DNA of 64,000 nt from contig NZ_AKJF01000125.1 of the NCBI RefSeq assembly GCF_000282475.1, positions 1-64,000 of the forward strand, given 5' to 3'. A model generated the notes under the pieces. The model ran no database searches. It had not been told where the DNA came from and saw only the letters and a program-made list of their open reading frames with translations. The DNA comes from Pseudomonas sp. GM78 (GTDB lineage Bacteria > Pseudomonadota > Gammaproteobacteria > Pseudomonadales > Pseudomonadaceae). The translations under genes were made by a program, and so were the position numbers. Position 1 is the first letter of the stretch. Every line of letters begins with the position of its first letter. This document shows, piece by piece, positions 1 to 8,467 of the stretch.

Positions 1-29
1 CCCCCGCCGTAACGGCTGCTCGGGTCTGA
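1..29 (+). CDS. C-terminal tail of an upstream gene (partial)
   Basis: The first bases read as an open frame from base 3, ending PAVTAARV and a TGA stop at 27-29, seven bases before the next ATG. Only eight residues are visible, so nothing in the sequence identifies the product. In related pseudomonads the gene before this kinase/phosphatase and cobA is usually a nitrate/nitrite MFS transporter. That identity is inferred from context only. Confidence 0.4.
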
Positions 30-36
30 CGCCGCC

Positions 37-1707
37 ATGAGCCTGCAATTGAGTTTCGCGCAAGCCAGCGCCATCGGTCCACGCGATGAGAATCAGGATG
101 CCTTGCGCCTCGTCACGCCGGCCCCGGCGCTGGCAGCCAGCAAAGGCTACCTGTTCGCCATCGCCGATGGCGTCAGCCAGTGTGCCGACGGTGGCCTGGC
201 GGCTCGCTCGACCTTGCAGGCCCTGGCACTGGATTACTACGCCACGCCGGAAACCTGGGGCGTGGCCCAGGCACTGGATCGCCTGCTGCTGGCGCAAAAC
301 CGCTGGCTGCAGGCCAACGGCGCAGGCCAACCGTTGCTGACCACCGTCAGCGCCCTGGTGCTGCGTGGCCGGCGTTTTACCCTGGCCCATGTCGGCGATT
401 GCCGGGTGTATCGCTGGCACGCCGAGCAGTTGCAGCGGGTCAGCGAAGATCATGTATGGGACCAACCGGGCATGCAGCATGTGCTCAAGCGTGCACTGGG
501 TCTGGATCAGCACCTGGTGCTGGATTTTCTCGATGGCGAATTGCGCATCGATGAAAGCTTTCTGCTACTCAGTGACGGTGTATGGGCGGTCCTGGGCGAC
601 ACCGCCATTGCGGCGATCCTGCGTGACCAACCGGACCTGGACAGCGCCGCGCAAACCCTGGTCAACGCCGCGCACCTGGCGGGCAGTCAGGATAACGCCA
701 GCGCACTGCTGGTGCGGGTCGATGCCCTGGGTGAAGCGAACATCGGCGATGCATTGATCCATCTGCAGCAATGGCCGCTGCCCCCGGCACTGAAACCGGG
801 CCAGGTGTTCGAGGGCTGGCAGATTGAAGGGATTCTCGGCCAGAGCCAGCAGTCGTTGCTCTATCGGGTACGCGACAGCCAGCAGCAGCCCTGGCTGCTG
901 AAAACCCTGCCTCCTCGCCTGCATGACGATCATCAGGCCGGGCAAGCGTTGCTGTCCGAAGAGTGGTTCCTCAAGCGCGTGGCCGGGCGGCACTTCCCTG
1001 AAGTGCATGCGGCCAGCCAGCGCCAGCATCTGTACTACGTGATGCGTGAGTATTCGGGCTCGACCCTTGCGCAAGTGCATGAACAGATCGGACCCATGCC
1101 CCTGGCCCAATGGCGGGACGTGGCTGAACGCCTGCTGCGAGCGGTCGGCATGCTGCATCGACGGCAGATCCTGCATCGCGATATCAAGCCGCAGAACCTG
1201 CTGTCGGGGGACGACGGCGAGTTGCGCCTGCTGGATTTCGGCCTCGCCTACTGCCCTGGCCTGTCTGAGGACCAACCCAGCACCCTGCCCGGAACCCCCA
1301 GCTATATCGCCCCGGAAGCCTTTCGCGGCGATGCACCGACGGCGCAACAGGACCTGTATGCGGTGGGGGTGACTTTGTATTTTCTGCTCACCGGGCAATT
1401 TCCCTACGGTGAAATCGAAGCCTTTCAACGCCCTCGGTTCGGCGTTCCGGTCAGCGCCAGTCGCTACCGCCCCGACCTGCCGGAATGGATTGCGCAAAGC
1501 CTGGAACGCGCGGTGGCCGCAGACCCGGCGCAACGCTTTGAAACTGCCGAGGAGTGGTTGCGGCTGCTGGAACAGGGGGAGCGACGCAGTTTAAGCGTAC
1601 GCCCCAGGCCATTGCTGGAGCGCGAACCGCTGAAGGTTTGGCGGACATTGGCCCTGCTGTCGCTGCTGGCGAACCTGGCGTTGCTGTTCCTGGTGTTCCA
1701 TGGCTGA
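37..1707 (+). CDS. Fused PP2C-type phosphatase / Ser-Thr protein kinase, membrane-anchored
   Basis: A 556-residue protein carrying opposing activities. Residues about 1-235 are a PP2C phosphatase with the metal-binding blocks ENQDA, ADGVS, GDCR, LSDGVW and SQDNAS. Residues about 260-520 are a Hanks-type kinase with HRDIKPQN near residue 380 and DFGLA for Mg-ATP. Both active sites look intact. The C-terminus has one hydrophobic segment (about 530-553) that would anchor the enzyme with its catalytic domains in the cytoplasm. It follows an upstream stop by 7 bp and precedes cobA by 51 bp, so it is probably co-transcribed with nitrate/nitrite assimilation genes outside the window. Its target is unknown. 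A role in controlling nitrate uptake or reduction is inferred from position only. Confidence 0.9.
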   Translation: MSLQLSFAQASAIGPRDENQDALRLVTPAPALAASKGYLFAIADGVSQCADGGLAARSTLQALALDYYATPETWGVAQALDRLLLAQNRWLQANGAGQPLLTTVSALVLRGRRFTLAHVGDCRVYRWHAEQLQRVSEDHVWDQPGMQHVLKRALGLDQHLVLDFLDGELRIDESFLLLSDGVWAVLGDTAIAAILRDQPDLDSAAQTLVNAAHLAGSQDNASALLVRVDALGEANIGDALIHLQQWPLPPALKPGQVFEGWQIEGILGQSQQSLLYRVRDSQQQPWLLKTLPPRLHDDHQAGQALLSEEWFLKRVAGRHFPEVHAASQRQHLYYVMREYSGSTLAQVHEQIGPMPLAQWRDVAERLLRAVGMLHRRQILHRDIKPQNLLSGDDGELRLLDFGLAYCPGLSEDQPSTLPGTPSYIAPEAFRGDAPTAQQDLYAVGVTLYFLLTGQFPYGEIEAFQRPRFGVPVSASRYRPDLPEWIAQSLERAVAADPAQRFETAEEWLRLLEQGERRSLSVRPRPLLEREPLKVWRTLALLSLLANLALLFLVFHG

Positions 1708-1758
1708 GCCTGCATTGCCGTTAAAACCGATCATCGTCATTTCGTGAGGAAAAACACT

Positions 1759-2517
1759 ATGAACGCAAAAGTCTGGCTGGTGGGTGCAGGTCCCGGCGAT
1801 CCTGAATTGCTGACCCTCAAGGCGGTGCGCGCATTGAAGGAAGCGGACGTGGTGCTGATCGATGACCTGGTCAATGGCGCGATACTCGAACACTGCCCTG
1901 AGGCGCGGGTCATTGCGGTGGGCAAACGCGGTGGTTGCCGCTCCACGCCGCAAGCGTTCATCCATCGCCTGATGTTGCGTTACGCCCGGCAGGGCAAATG
2001 CGTGGTGCGGCTCAAAGGGGGCGACCCGTGCATTTTCGGGCGCGGTGGCGAAGAGGCCCAGTGGTTGCGCGAGCGCGGGGTGGAGGCCGAGCTGGTCAAT
2101 GGCATCACTGCCGGGCTCGCCGGCGCCACCCAATGCGATATTCCACTGACCCTGCGCGGTGTGGCGCGCGGCGTGACACTGGTCACCGCCCATACCCAGG
2201 ACGGCAGCAGCCTGAACTGGCAGGCACTGGCCCAGGGTGGAACGACCCTGGTGATCTACATGGGCGTGGCCAAGCTCAGCGAAATCCGCGAGCAACTGTT
2301 GGCCGGAGGGATGGCGGAGGATACGCCGGTGGCGATGATCGAAAACGCTTCACTGCCCCATCAGCGTGAATGCAGGAGCGATCTGACGGCCATGGAGGAA
2401 GATGCCTACGCCTTCGAGCTGAAAAGCCCGGCCATATTGGTGATCGGTGCGGTTGCGGCTGGTGAACAGATCAAAGGATCGGAGCTTTTGCAGGATTCTG
2501 CGGAAACTGCGGCCTAG
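1759..2517 (+). CDS. cobA: Uroporphyrinogen-III C-methyltransferase
   Basis: A 252-residue SUMT that transfers two methyl groups from SAM to uroporphyrinogen III to give precorrin-2, the branch point to siroheme and cobalamin. Family motifs are visible: the N-terminal VGAGPGDPELLTLKA loop, VRLKGGDPCIFGRGGEE, and GITAG followed by an IPLT-type motif. It is single-domain, lacking the CysG dehydrogenase/chelatase half. I chose the ATG at 1759 over an in-frame GTG at 1744 because GAGGA at 1746-1750 makes a well-spaced ribosome site for the ATG. Next to a nitrate-type operon it would supply siroheme to the assimilatory nitrite reductase. Confidence 0.95.
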   Translation: MNAKVWLVGAGPGDPELLTLKAVRALKEADVVLIDDLVNGAILEHCPEARVIAVGKRGGCRSTPQAFIHRLMLRYARQGKCVVRLKGGDPCIFGRGGEEAQWLRERGVEAELVNGITAGLAGATQCDIPLTLRGVARGVTLVTAHTQDGSSLNWQALAQGGTTLVIYMGVAKLSEIREQLLAGGMAEDTPVAMIENASLPHQRECRSDLTAMEEDAYAFELKSPAILVIGAVAAGEQIKGSELLQDSAETAA

Positions 2518-2540
2518 GCACACCGCAGGGTTTGGTCCAC

Positions 2541-2632
2541 CTGTAGGAGCCAGGCTTGCCGGCGAACCAGACGCTGCGGTATGCCTGCTGCACCGCGTCA
2601 TCGTTCTTCGCCGGCAAGCCTGGCTCCTACAG
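2541..2632. repeat. REP-type inverted repeat
   Basis: Two arms of about 26 bp, CTGTAGGAGCCAGGCTTGCC plus GGCGAA and its reverse complement, are separated by about 40 bp. This is a typical Pseudomonas REP doublet between the convergent genes cobA and oprF. Confidence 0.85.
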
Positions 2633-2653
2633 GGGCTCAAATCGCAGGCAAAG

Positions 2654-2679
2654 AAAAGCCCGGCCTGAGCCGGGCTTTT
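2654..2679 (-). terminator. Rho-independent terminator of oprF
   Basis: An AAAAGCCCGGC stem, CTGA loop and GCCGGGCTTTT arm lie 18 bp after the oprF stop. The structure is symmetric, so it may also stop transcripts arriving from cobA. Confidence 0.85.
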
Positions 2680-2697
2680 CTCAAAGCTGCGGGCTAA

Positions 2698-3729
2698 TTA
2701 CTTAGCTTGAGCTTCAACCTGCGCTTCTACGCGACGGTTTACAGCACGGCCAGCGTCAGTAGCGTTGTCAGCAACTGGGCGGGATTCGCCGTAGCCAACA
2801 GACTGAACGCGGGACGATTCAACACCGTACTGGTTGGTCAGAACTTGCTTAACGGCGTTTGCACGACGCTCGGACAGTTTCTGGTTGTAAGCGTCAGGAC
2901 CGACGGAGTCAGTGTGACCTTCAACAGTGGTGCTGGTGGATGGGTACTGCTTCATGAAGTCAGCCAGGTTCTTGATGTCGCCGTAGCTGTTAGGCTTGAC
3001 TACCGACTTGTCGAAGTCGAATTTCACGTCCAGCTCAACACGAACAACTTCAGCAACTGCTGGGCAGCCATCAGCGTCAACAGTTACGTTGGCTGGGGTG
3101 TCCGGGCACTTGTCAACGTTGTCGCACACGCCATCGTTGTCGCTGTCGGAGCAGACTTCTGGTGCTGGAACTGGAGCAGGAGCTGGCTTGGAGCCGCCAC
3201 CGAAGTTCACACCGATACCGACGCTAGGAGCCCACTCGGTGTTGCCCTGGTCGATGTTGTACTGAGCTTCAACGCCAGCACGGGCGTAGAAGTTGTCGGT
3301 GAAGTACAGCTTGGCGCCGCCACCAACGTTGGCGAAGGTGGAACGGTTACGACCGTTCGAACCGTTCTGGTCGATGCTCTGGTCGGAGAAACCGGCCGAG
3401 ACGTACGGACGCAGCATGTCGCCCGGGTTGTTGAAGTGGTACAGAGCATCCAGAGCGGTGTCCGCGCCTTTGATGTTCTGGCCAGAGTCGGAACGTACGT
3501 TGTGCACTTCGTCGTAAGCCAGACGCAGTTCAACGTCGTCGGTCAGGAAGTAACCAACAGAACCACCGAACAGATTGCCGTCGTTTTTGAAGTTACGGTC
3601 GCTGTCATAGTACTCTTTCTTTGCGAAGCCTTCGATTTCAACTGCGCCTTGGCCCTGTGCCAGAGCGCCGATCGAAGTGGCGGCAATAAGAGAACCAATG
3701 GCCAAGCCCAAGGTGTTTTTCAGTTTCAT
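2698..3729 (-). CDS. oprF: Major outer-membrane porin OprF
   Basis: A 343-residue OmpA-family porin that gives slow nonspecific permeability and ties the outer membrane to peptidoglycan. A signal peptide (MKLKNTLGLAIGSLIAATS, cleaved after GALA near residue 24) precedes an eight-strand barrel to about residue 180. A Pro-Ala linker follows, then a TSP3-like calcium loop with four cysteines (SDSDNDGVCDNVDKCPD). The OmpA C-terminal peptidoglycan domain (about 230-343) contains EGHTDSVG and RANAV. It lies 107 bp downstream of sigX, whose product is known to drive oprF transcription in Pseudomonas, and has its own terminator. Confidence 0.98.
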   Translation of the reverse strand: MKLKNTLGLAIGSLIAATSIGALAQGQGAVEIEGFAKKEYYDSDRNFKNDGNLFGGSVGYFLTDDVELRLAYDEVHNVRSDSGQNIKGADTALDALYHFNNPGDMLRPYVSAGFSDQSIDQNGSNGRNRSTFANVGGGAKLYFTDNFYARAGVEAQYNIDQGNTEWAPSVGIGVNFGGGSKPAPAPVPAPEVCSDSDNDGVCDNVDKCPDTPANVTVDADGCPAVAEVVRVELDVKFDFDKSVVKPNSYGDIKNLADFMKQYPSTSTTVEGHTDSVGPDAYNQKLSERRANAVKQVLTNQYGVESSRVQSVGYGESRPVADNATDAGRAVNRRVEAQVEAQAK

Positions 3730-3836
3730 CCGTTAAATCCCCATCTGGTGATTGTGAAGCAGTCCCGCAAACCGGGGGACAACTCGGCGGCAAGTCTATC
3801 AGAACTTGCCTACACGTAAGAGATATTTGCGCCGAA

Positions 3837-4427
3837 CTAAGTTTCAGCAATGCCTGCAAATTTCTCACGCAATTTATCTAGAGCGCGTTTGTACCGCATT
3901 TTTGTGGCGCTCAAGCCCATGTGCATGATGTCTGCGATCTCCTGAAACTCCAGCTCTGCGACAAATCGTAGCACCAGAATTTCGCGGTCAATCGGGTTCA
4001 CATACACTAACCAGCGATCAAGTCCACCCTTCTCCTCGGGTTTCGGCGCCTTTTCTTCAGACGCTTCCTCGAGGGGGTCAAGACTCAAGGCGTCCATCAA
4101 GCGACGCTTTCGCCGTTCCTTCCGATACTGCGTAATGCACTCGTTGTACGTGATGCTATATAGCCATGTCTTGAACTTCGATTTGCCCTCGAAGTTCTTC
4201 AGGCCATACAGCACCTTCAACATGACCTCCTGACAGACATCATCAGCGTCGCGATCGTTCCCGAGATACCGTGCACAGACGTTAAATAATGTTCGTTGGT
4301 AACGCCGCATCAGTTCTTCATAGGCGCGCGTTACGTGAAACAGCTCGGTATGCGAGCGCGCGACCAACTCCTCATCAGAGAGCTCGCGGGGGTCGTAGCG
4401 CATGGATAGCGATTGGGCTTTATTCAA
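3837..4427 (-). CDS. sigX: ECF sigma factor SigX
   Basis: A 196-residue extracytoplasmic-function sigma factor. Region 2 (about residues 30-100) includes DADDVCQEVMLKVL and the FKTWLYSITYNECI block. Region 4 (about 140-190) includes EFQEIADIMHMGLSATKMRY. In Pseudomonas SigX responds to cell-wall or osmotic stress and directs oprF and fatty-acid genes. The start is a TTG at 4427, chosen because the N-terminus MNKAQSLS matches the family. An in-frame ATG at 4403 would drop eight residues. No anti-sigma gene is visible. The neighbouring cmpX and crfX are the usual partners. Confidence 0.96.
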   Translation of the reverse strand: MNKAQSLSMRYDPRELSDEELVARSHTELFHVTRAYEELMRRYQRTLFNVCARYLGNDRDADDVCQEVMLKVLYGLKNFEGKSKFKTWLYSITYNECITQYRKERRKRRLMDALSLDPLEEASEEKAPKPEEKGGLDRWLVYVNPIDREILVLRFVAELEFQEIADIMHMGLSATKMRYKRALDKLREKFAGIAET

Positions 4428-4517
4428 AACAAGTCGTGCCGACAGTCAGGTCAATGTCCGCCGCAGCCAGCATCAGGCGGCATTTTGCGGGGGCATACAT
4501 TAGCAGGGTTTGCCGGG

Positions 4518-5342
4518 TTAGCGGCTACTCACATGCTGCTCGAGGAGGATCCGATTGGAAAGAGAGACTAGCTCACCCTCATCGGTCAGCAATGTAGTTT
4601 TAACCGTGCCGATCTCTTCGATCTGCCCTTCGACCTCTCCAACTCGCACTTGTTGCCCAACCTGGTACAACTCACGCACATAGATTCCCGCAAGAATCTG
4701 ACCGGCAATTTCCCGGCTTCCCAACCCCATGGCCAGCGCAACCGCCAGACCAACGGTAATCAATACGATCACGATCACGTGGTTGAGCAGGTCAGTCTTG
4801 ACCTCCAACTGACTGATCGCGACCGAAATACTGATGATGATCACCAGGCCCTGGGCAATTCTCCCAAGCCCCGAAGCGTAGTCCAGGCCTACGCCTTCTG
4901 CCGCTCCGCGCACCAGCCCATTGGCCAATTGCGCGAGCAAGACACCCACCAGCAGCACCAGCGCCGCGCCGAATACTTTCGGCAAATACAACGCAAGCAT
5001 ATCCAGCGTAGCTGAAACTCGCTCAAGTCCAAGGGATTCTGCGGCAGAAACCAGAAAAATCAGCAGAACGAACCAATAGACGATTTTGCCGATCAGCGTG
5101 GAGATAGGTACCTGAAGTCCCGCGCGGGACAACAATTTGGTCAAGCCGGTACCGCCCATCAAGCGATCCAGGCCCAATTTTGCGAGCAATTTCGACAGCA
5201 GGGTGTCCAGCAGCTTGGCTACGACAAAGCCGAGCAGGAGCACGACCAGTGCGCCAAACAGATTCGGAATGAAGTTCGCAACCTTGGTCCATAACGCAGT
5301 CATTGCAGTGACGAGGCTCTGTGTCCAGAGATCAAGTTCCAT
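4518..5342 (-). CDS. cmpX: CmpX, small-conductance mechanosensitive-channel family protein
   Basis: A 274-residue inner-membrane protein with several hydrophobic segments (about 20-45, 75-105, 120-150, 165-205) and a C-terminal MscS-like beta domain with VGQQVRVGEVEGQIEEIG. It belongs to the MscS-related CmpX family, which affects sigX activity and cell-wall stress responses in Pseudomonas. I prefer the ATG at 5342 to an upstream TTG at 5348 because the AAGG ribosome site is better spaced. It starts 2 bp after the crfX stop and ends 90 bp before sigX, consistent with co-transcription. Confidence 0.93.
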   Translation of the reverse strand: MELDLWTQSLVTAMTALWTKVANFIPNLFGALVVLLLGFVVAKLLDTLLSKLLAKLGLDRLMGGTGLTKLLSRAGLQVPISTLIGKIVYWFVLLIFLVSAAESLGLERVSATLDMLALYLPKVFGAALVLLVGVLLAQLANGLVRGAAEGVGLDYASGLGRIAQGLVIIISISVAISQLEVKTDLLNHVIVIVLITVGLAVALAMGLGSREIAGQILAGIYVRELYQVGQQVRVGEVEGQIEEIGTVKTTLLTDEGELVSLSNRILLEQHVSSR

Positions 5343-5344
5343 AT

Positions 5345-5593
5345 TCAATCAGCCTTATCAGCGGTGCGAGCGGTAGGTTTACGAAGACGGGAGACCGGCG
5401 CGACATGGGCCGAACTGTTATTGAGGGCGATCATCAGGGCGGGCAACCAGCGGCCCAGCAGGCTGAACAAATCACCGGCGCCAACCTGGCGATTGGCGGT
5501 TTTCAGGACACGTCCCAGGCACGCATCGTCGTCCCGGGTGGACGGTGATGCCTTGAGCATGTCGCGCAAAGACTGTTCAAACGGATCGTGCAT
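5345..5593 (-). CDS. crfX: CrfX small conserved protein
   Basis: An 82-residue protein recognised by sequence (MHDPFEQSLRDML start, GDLFSLLGRWLPALMIALNN middle) and by position as the first gene of the crfX-cmpX-sigX-oprF locus. The central hydrophobic stretch (about residues 44-60) may touch the membrane. The C-terminus is basic and Ala-Thr-rich. Its biochemical function is not established. In other pseudomonads it is a SigX/CfrX-regulon member. ATG 5593 is chosen over GTG 5599 because AGAGG is spaced correctly for the ATG. Confidence 0.88.
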   Translation of the reverse strand: MHDPFEQSLRDMLKASPSTRDDDACLGRVLKTANRQVGAGDLFSLLGRWLPALMIALNNSSAHVAPVSRLRKPTARTADKAD

Positions 5594-5656
5594 ACGCACC
5601 TCTCGTGATGTCTGTGAAAGACGCGGTCAAATTTACCTGGGTCACATGGCGCACAT

Positions 5657-6652
5657 TCAAACCCAGCGCAAACGTCGGAATAACCACCACTGCCCGAGCG
5701 CCACCGAGATCATCAGCAGGCAGGCGACGAGGAAGCCATAGGGGCTTTCTGAAAATGGAATGCCCCCGACGTTGATCCCCAAAAGACCGGTCAAAAAACT
5801 CATCGGCAAAAAAATCCCGGTGATGATGCCGAAGCGATACATGGTGCGGTTCATGCGCACGCTCAATCGTCGGTCTTCGGTCTCCAGGACCAGCCCCACG
5901 CGCTCCCGGGTTAATTCCAGCTCCTCGAGATAGCGGGTCAGGCTGTTGTTCAATTCGTTCCAGTAATCCCCATCGTCCTCGACGAACCAGGGCAATTTGA
6001 TTCGTGTCAGCTGACCAAAAATGTCCCGCTGCGGAGCGAGAAACCGCTTCAACGCAGCAGCCCGGCGACGGATCTGCAAAACGGCACCGTGCTCGGGAGT
6101 ATACCGTTCGTCGGAATCCAGCCTTTCCTCTTCCTCATCGACCACTTCCGAGAGGCAACTGACCAGGTCCTGCACCTTGTTGGTGAGGTACTGGGCCATG
6201 TAGAGAATGAGTTCGGAGGCGGTTTTCGGCCCCTTGCCTGCCTCCAGTTGCACCAGCAGTTCTTCAGTGGCACGCAACGGACGCAAACGCAGGGAAATCA
6301 CCCGCTGGGCGGAGCCGAAGATGCGCACCGACACCATGTCTTCTGGCTCGGCCCCCGGATTGAGGTTTACCCCGCGCAAAAATAGCAGCAGCTCGCTGTC
6401 GGAAAGCTGTAGAAGACGCGGACGGGTGTTTTCTTCCAGCAGGAGGTCGCAGCTGAACTCACTCAGTCCGCTGGATTTGCGCAGCCAGGTCTGGGTTTGC
6501 GGGTGACTGCGATCCCAATGCAGCCACAGGCTTTCGTGGGCCTGCAGCTGCAATTCGTCGAGTTCTGTCCGGGCTATCGAACGCGCACCGCCTTTACCGT
6601 CCAGCACCAGGGCATGTACCAGCCCCCATTGCGCGTTTTCTTCCTCGAACAT
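5657..6652 (-). CDS. zntB: CorA-family zinc/divalent-cation transporter ZntB
   Basis: A 331-residue 2-TM-GxN transporter. A long cytoplasmic N-terminal domain (about 1-265) is followed by two C-terminal helices. The first ends in GLLGINVGGIPF, whose GIN motif replaces the GMN of magnesium-selective CorA and points to ZntB-type Zn2+ or divalent transport. Three in-frame starts exist (TTG 6670, ATG 6658, ATG 6652). ATG 6652 gives the MFEEENAQWGLVH start I recall for homologues and has a GGA 6 bp upstream. It is monocistronic on the minus strand. The substrate is inferred from family. Confidence 0.85.
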   Translation of the reverse strand: MFEEENAQWGLVHALVLDGKGGARSIARTELDELQLQAHESLWLHWDRSHPQTQTWLRKSSGLSEFSCDLLLEENTRPRLLQLSDSELLLFLRGVNLNPGAEPEDMVSVRIFGSAQRVISLRLRPLRATEELLVQLEAGKGPKTASELILYMAQYLTNKVQDLVSCLSEVVDEEEERLDSDERYTPEHGAVLQIRRRAAALKRFLAPQRDIFGQLTRIKLPWFVEDDGDYWNELNNSLTRYLEELELTRERVGLVLETEDRRLSVRMNRTMYRFGIITGIFLPMSFLTGLLGINVGGIPFSESPYGFLVACLLMISVALGQWWLFRRLRWV

Positions 6653-6686
6653 CCGCATTCCATTCTTCAAAAAAATCGGCTGAATC

Positions 6687-7178
6687 TTACTCAGGCATCT
6701 TCAGTGGGCTCGGCGAGACGATCACGCCGTTGTTGTCCGCATAAATGTAATGGCCGGGATGAAAGGTCACGCCGGCGAAGGTCACGGCAACATTCAGGTC
6801 GCCGATACCGCGCTTGTCGGTTTTCATCGGGTGGCTGGCCAATGCCTGGACCCCCAGGTCGGTTTGCGCGATGACGTCGACGTCACGGATGCAACCGTAG
6901 ATCACCAGCCCTTCCCAGCCGTTTTTTGCGGCTTTCTCGGCGATCATATCGCCCAGCAACGCCCGGCGCAGGGAGCCTCCACCATCGACTACCAACACTT
7001 TGCCATTACCCTTGAGCTCGGCTTGCTCCTTGACCAGCGAGTTGTCTTCGAAGCACTTGATGGTCACGATCTCGCCGCCGAAGGAGTCCCGGCCACCGAA
7101 ATTGCTGAACATCGGTTCCAGCACCTGCACCAGTTCAGGGTAGGCGTCGCACAGGTCAGGGGTGAGGTAATGGTTCAT
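6687..7178 (-). CDS. rraA: Ribonuclease E activity regulator RraA
   Basis: A 163-residue protein of the RraA/HMG-aldolase-like fold. It has the family pattern of [20 protein letters not shown] followed by [15 protein letters not shown]. RraA forms a ring-shaped trimer that binds RNase E and slows mRNA decay. Proteins of this family with the D-x20-R-D arrangement can also act as oxaloacetate decarboxylases or hydroxymethylglutarate aldolases, so an enzymatic side role is possible. The clean start [10 protein letters not shown] follows an AGGAG-like site. An RraB-family gene occurs at 56872-57216 in this window. Confidence 0.9.
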   Translation of the reverse strand: MNHYLTPDLCDAYPELVQVLEPMFSNFGGRDSFGGEIVTIKCFEDNSLVKEQAELKGNGKVLVVDGGGSLRRALLGDMIAEKAAKNGWEGLVIYGCIRDVDVIAQTDLGVQALASHPMKTDKRGIGDLNVAVTFAGVTFHPGHYIYADNNGVIVSPSPLKMPE

Positions 7179-7315
7179 CGAGAAACTCCTGTAAAGAGGA
7201 AGAAAGCACGAACATCACTACTGATTCAGTCACGGAAAATGACCAGAACAGCTCAATGCGTCATATCTTAGCCGCAACCCGACCAGAGCGAAATGCCCTT
7301 GATAGAGCGTCCAGC

Positions 7316-8305
7316 TTAGATCGCCGCGGCCAAATCCGCTTGATCACCGAGCAACGGCGTCTGCTGATCCACCAGCCAGCGAGCGACCAACGGCCAGACT
7401 TCAGCCTGGGCAGCTTTGCTTACCAACATTTCCACATGACCGAAATTATCGGCAAAACCCTGCTCGCGTCCCAGGTTGATGAATTGCTTGTGCTCGGAAC
7501 CCAGCTGGTCGAACAACTTGCGACAAGCCCAGGCCGGGTCCTGATGATCGCCCGCGGCGCTCACCGCCAGCACTGGCATCCTGACCTCGGCCAGGCCCGC
7601 CCACCAGTCCTTGTCGGCATCGCCAAAGCGCCCGAACAGACCGTACCAGCGCATGCTTTCCAGGGCCAGGCCAATCGGCTCGTCCTCCGGGCCACGCTTG
7701 AGCCGTGAACCGGACAGCTGGGCAAAGCGCTTGAGGATGAAACGACCACTCCATTCCACCGGTGGAATCTTCAGCGGCCAGTAGGTGCGGCTGACTTGCG
7801 TGCCAAAGAACGCCGCGGACGCGACCACGGGCTCGCCAATGTGTTGGCCGCCCAACGCCGCCGCCAGGGTGATACCGCCCAGCGAATGGCCGATCCAGTG
7901 CGGGACCTGGCCGCTTTGCTCGCGCACGAACGCGCCAATGGCGGGCAGATCGTAACGCGCGTAGTCGGCAACACGGTTCTTGCGATAGTTCTGGTTGCGC
8001 CGGGACAGGCCGTGACCGCGCATTTCCGCGATCCAGACATCGAATCCCAGGCGCGTCAGATAGGCTCCCAGGCCCAACCCCTTGGGGGAGAACCAGAAAC
8101 GCCGATTGGAAAAACTGCCGTGCAACAGGATCACCGGCACGCCACGGGAGGCCGATTCATCAGCCATGCCAAGGCGCGTCACCGCCAATTCTACGGTGCC
8201 GTCGGGGCTGTTACCGGGTTTCAACCGGTAGACATCTTCGCTCAGATCACCGCGCCGCTCGGCGCTGATCAGGGCGACAGGAAACAGGTTGCTGCTGCTT
8301 TGCAT
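7316..8305 (-). CDS. Alpha/beta hydrolase, lipase-like
   Basis: A 329-residue cytoplasmic alpha/beta hydrolase. The oxyanion region LLHGSFSNRRFW, the nucleophile elbow WIGHSLGG (Ser near residue 140), the VSAAGDHQDPA Asp region and the C-terminal FGHVEML His are all present, so the triad looks intact. The start at 8305 (MQSSSNLFPVAL) has AAGAGA upstream. A longer reading from 8389 would run through a REP and a terminator and is unlikely. The substrate is unknown. It is the last minus-strand gene before ppsA, but a terminator at 8318-8349 separates the two. Confidence 0.85.
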   Translation of the reverse strand: MQSSSNLFPVALISAERRGDLSEDVYRLKPGNSPDGTVELAVTRLGMADESASRGVPVILLHGSFSNRRFWFSPKGLGLGAYLTRLGFDVWIAEMRGHGLSRRNQNYRKNRVADYARYDLPAIGAFVREQSGQVPHWIGHSLGGITLAAALGGQHIGEPVVASAAFFGTQVSRTYWPLKIPPVEWSGRFILKRFAQLSGSRLKRGPEDEPIGLALESMRWYGLFGRFGDADKDWWAGLAEVRMPVLAVSAAGDHQDPAWACRKLFDQLGSEHKQFINLGREQGFADNFGHVEMLVSKAAQAEVWPLVARWLVDQQTPLLGDQADLAAAI

Positions 8306-8317
8306 AATCTCTTGCAC

Positions 8318-8349
8318 AAAAAAGGGCGGCATCCGAAGGAGCCCGCCCT
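8318..8349 (-). terminator. Terminator of ppsA
   Basis: On the minus strand GGGCGG pairs with CCGCCC around a TCCTTCGGAT loop, followed by TTTTTT. It lies between the ppsA stop and the hydrolase start. Confidence 0.8.
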
Positions 8350-8378
8350 GCTTGAATCTCCAAGAACAGCCTACCCCT

Positions 8379-8448
8379 TGTAGGAGCACAGCTTGCTGGC
8401 GATGGCGATCTTGAAAACGCCATCGCGGGCAAGCCTCGCTCCTACAGG
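8379..8448. repeat. REP-type inverted repeat
   Basis: TTGTAGGAGCACAGCTTGCT-type arm and its imperfect complement (GGGCAAGCCTCGCTCCTACA) flank GGCGATGGCG/CGCCATCGC. It sits between the ppsA stop and its terminator. Confidence 0.8.
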
Positions 8449-8467
8449 GAGTGAGCCGTTCACACCA

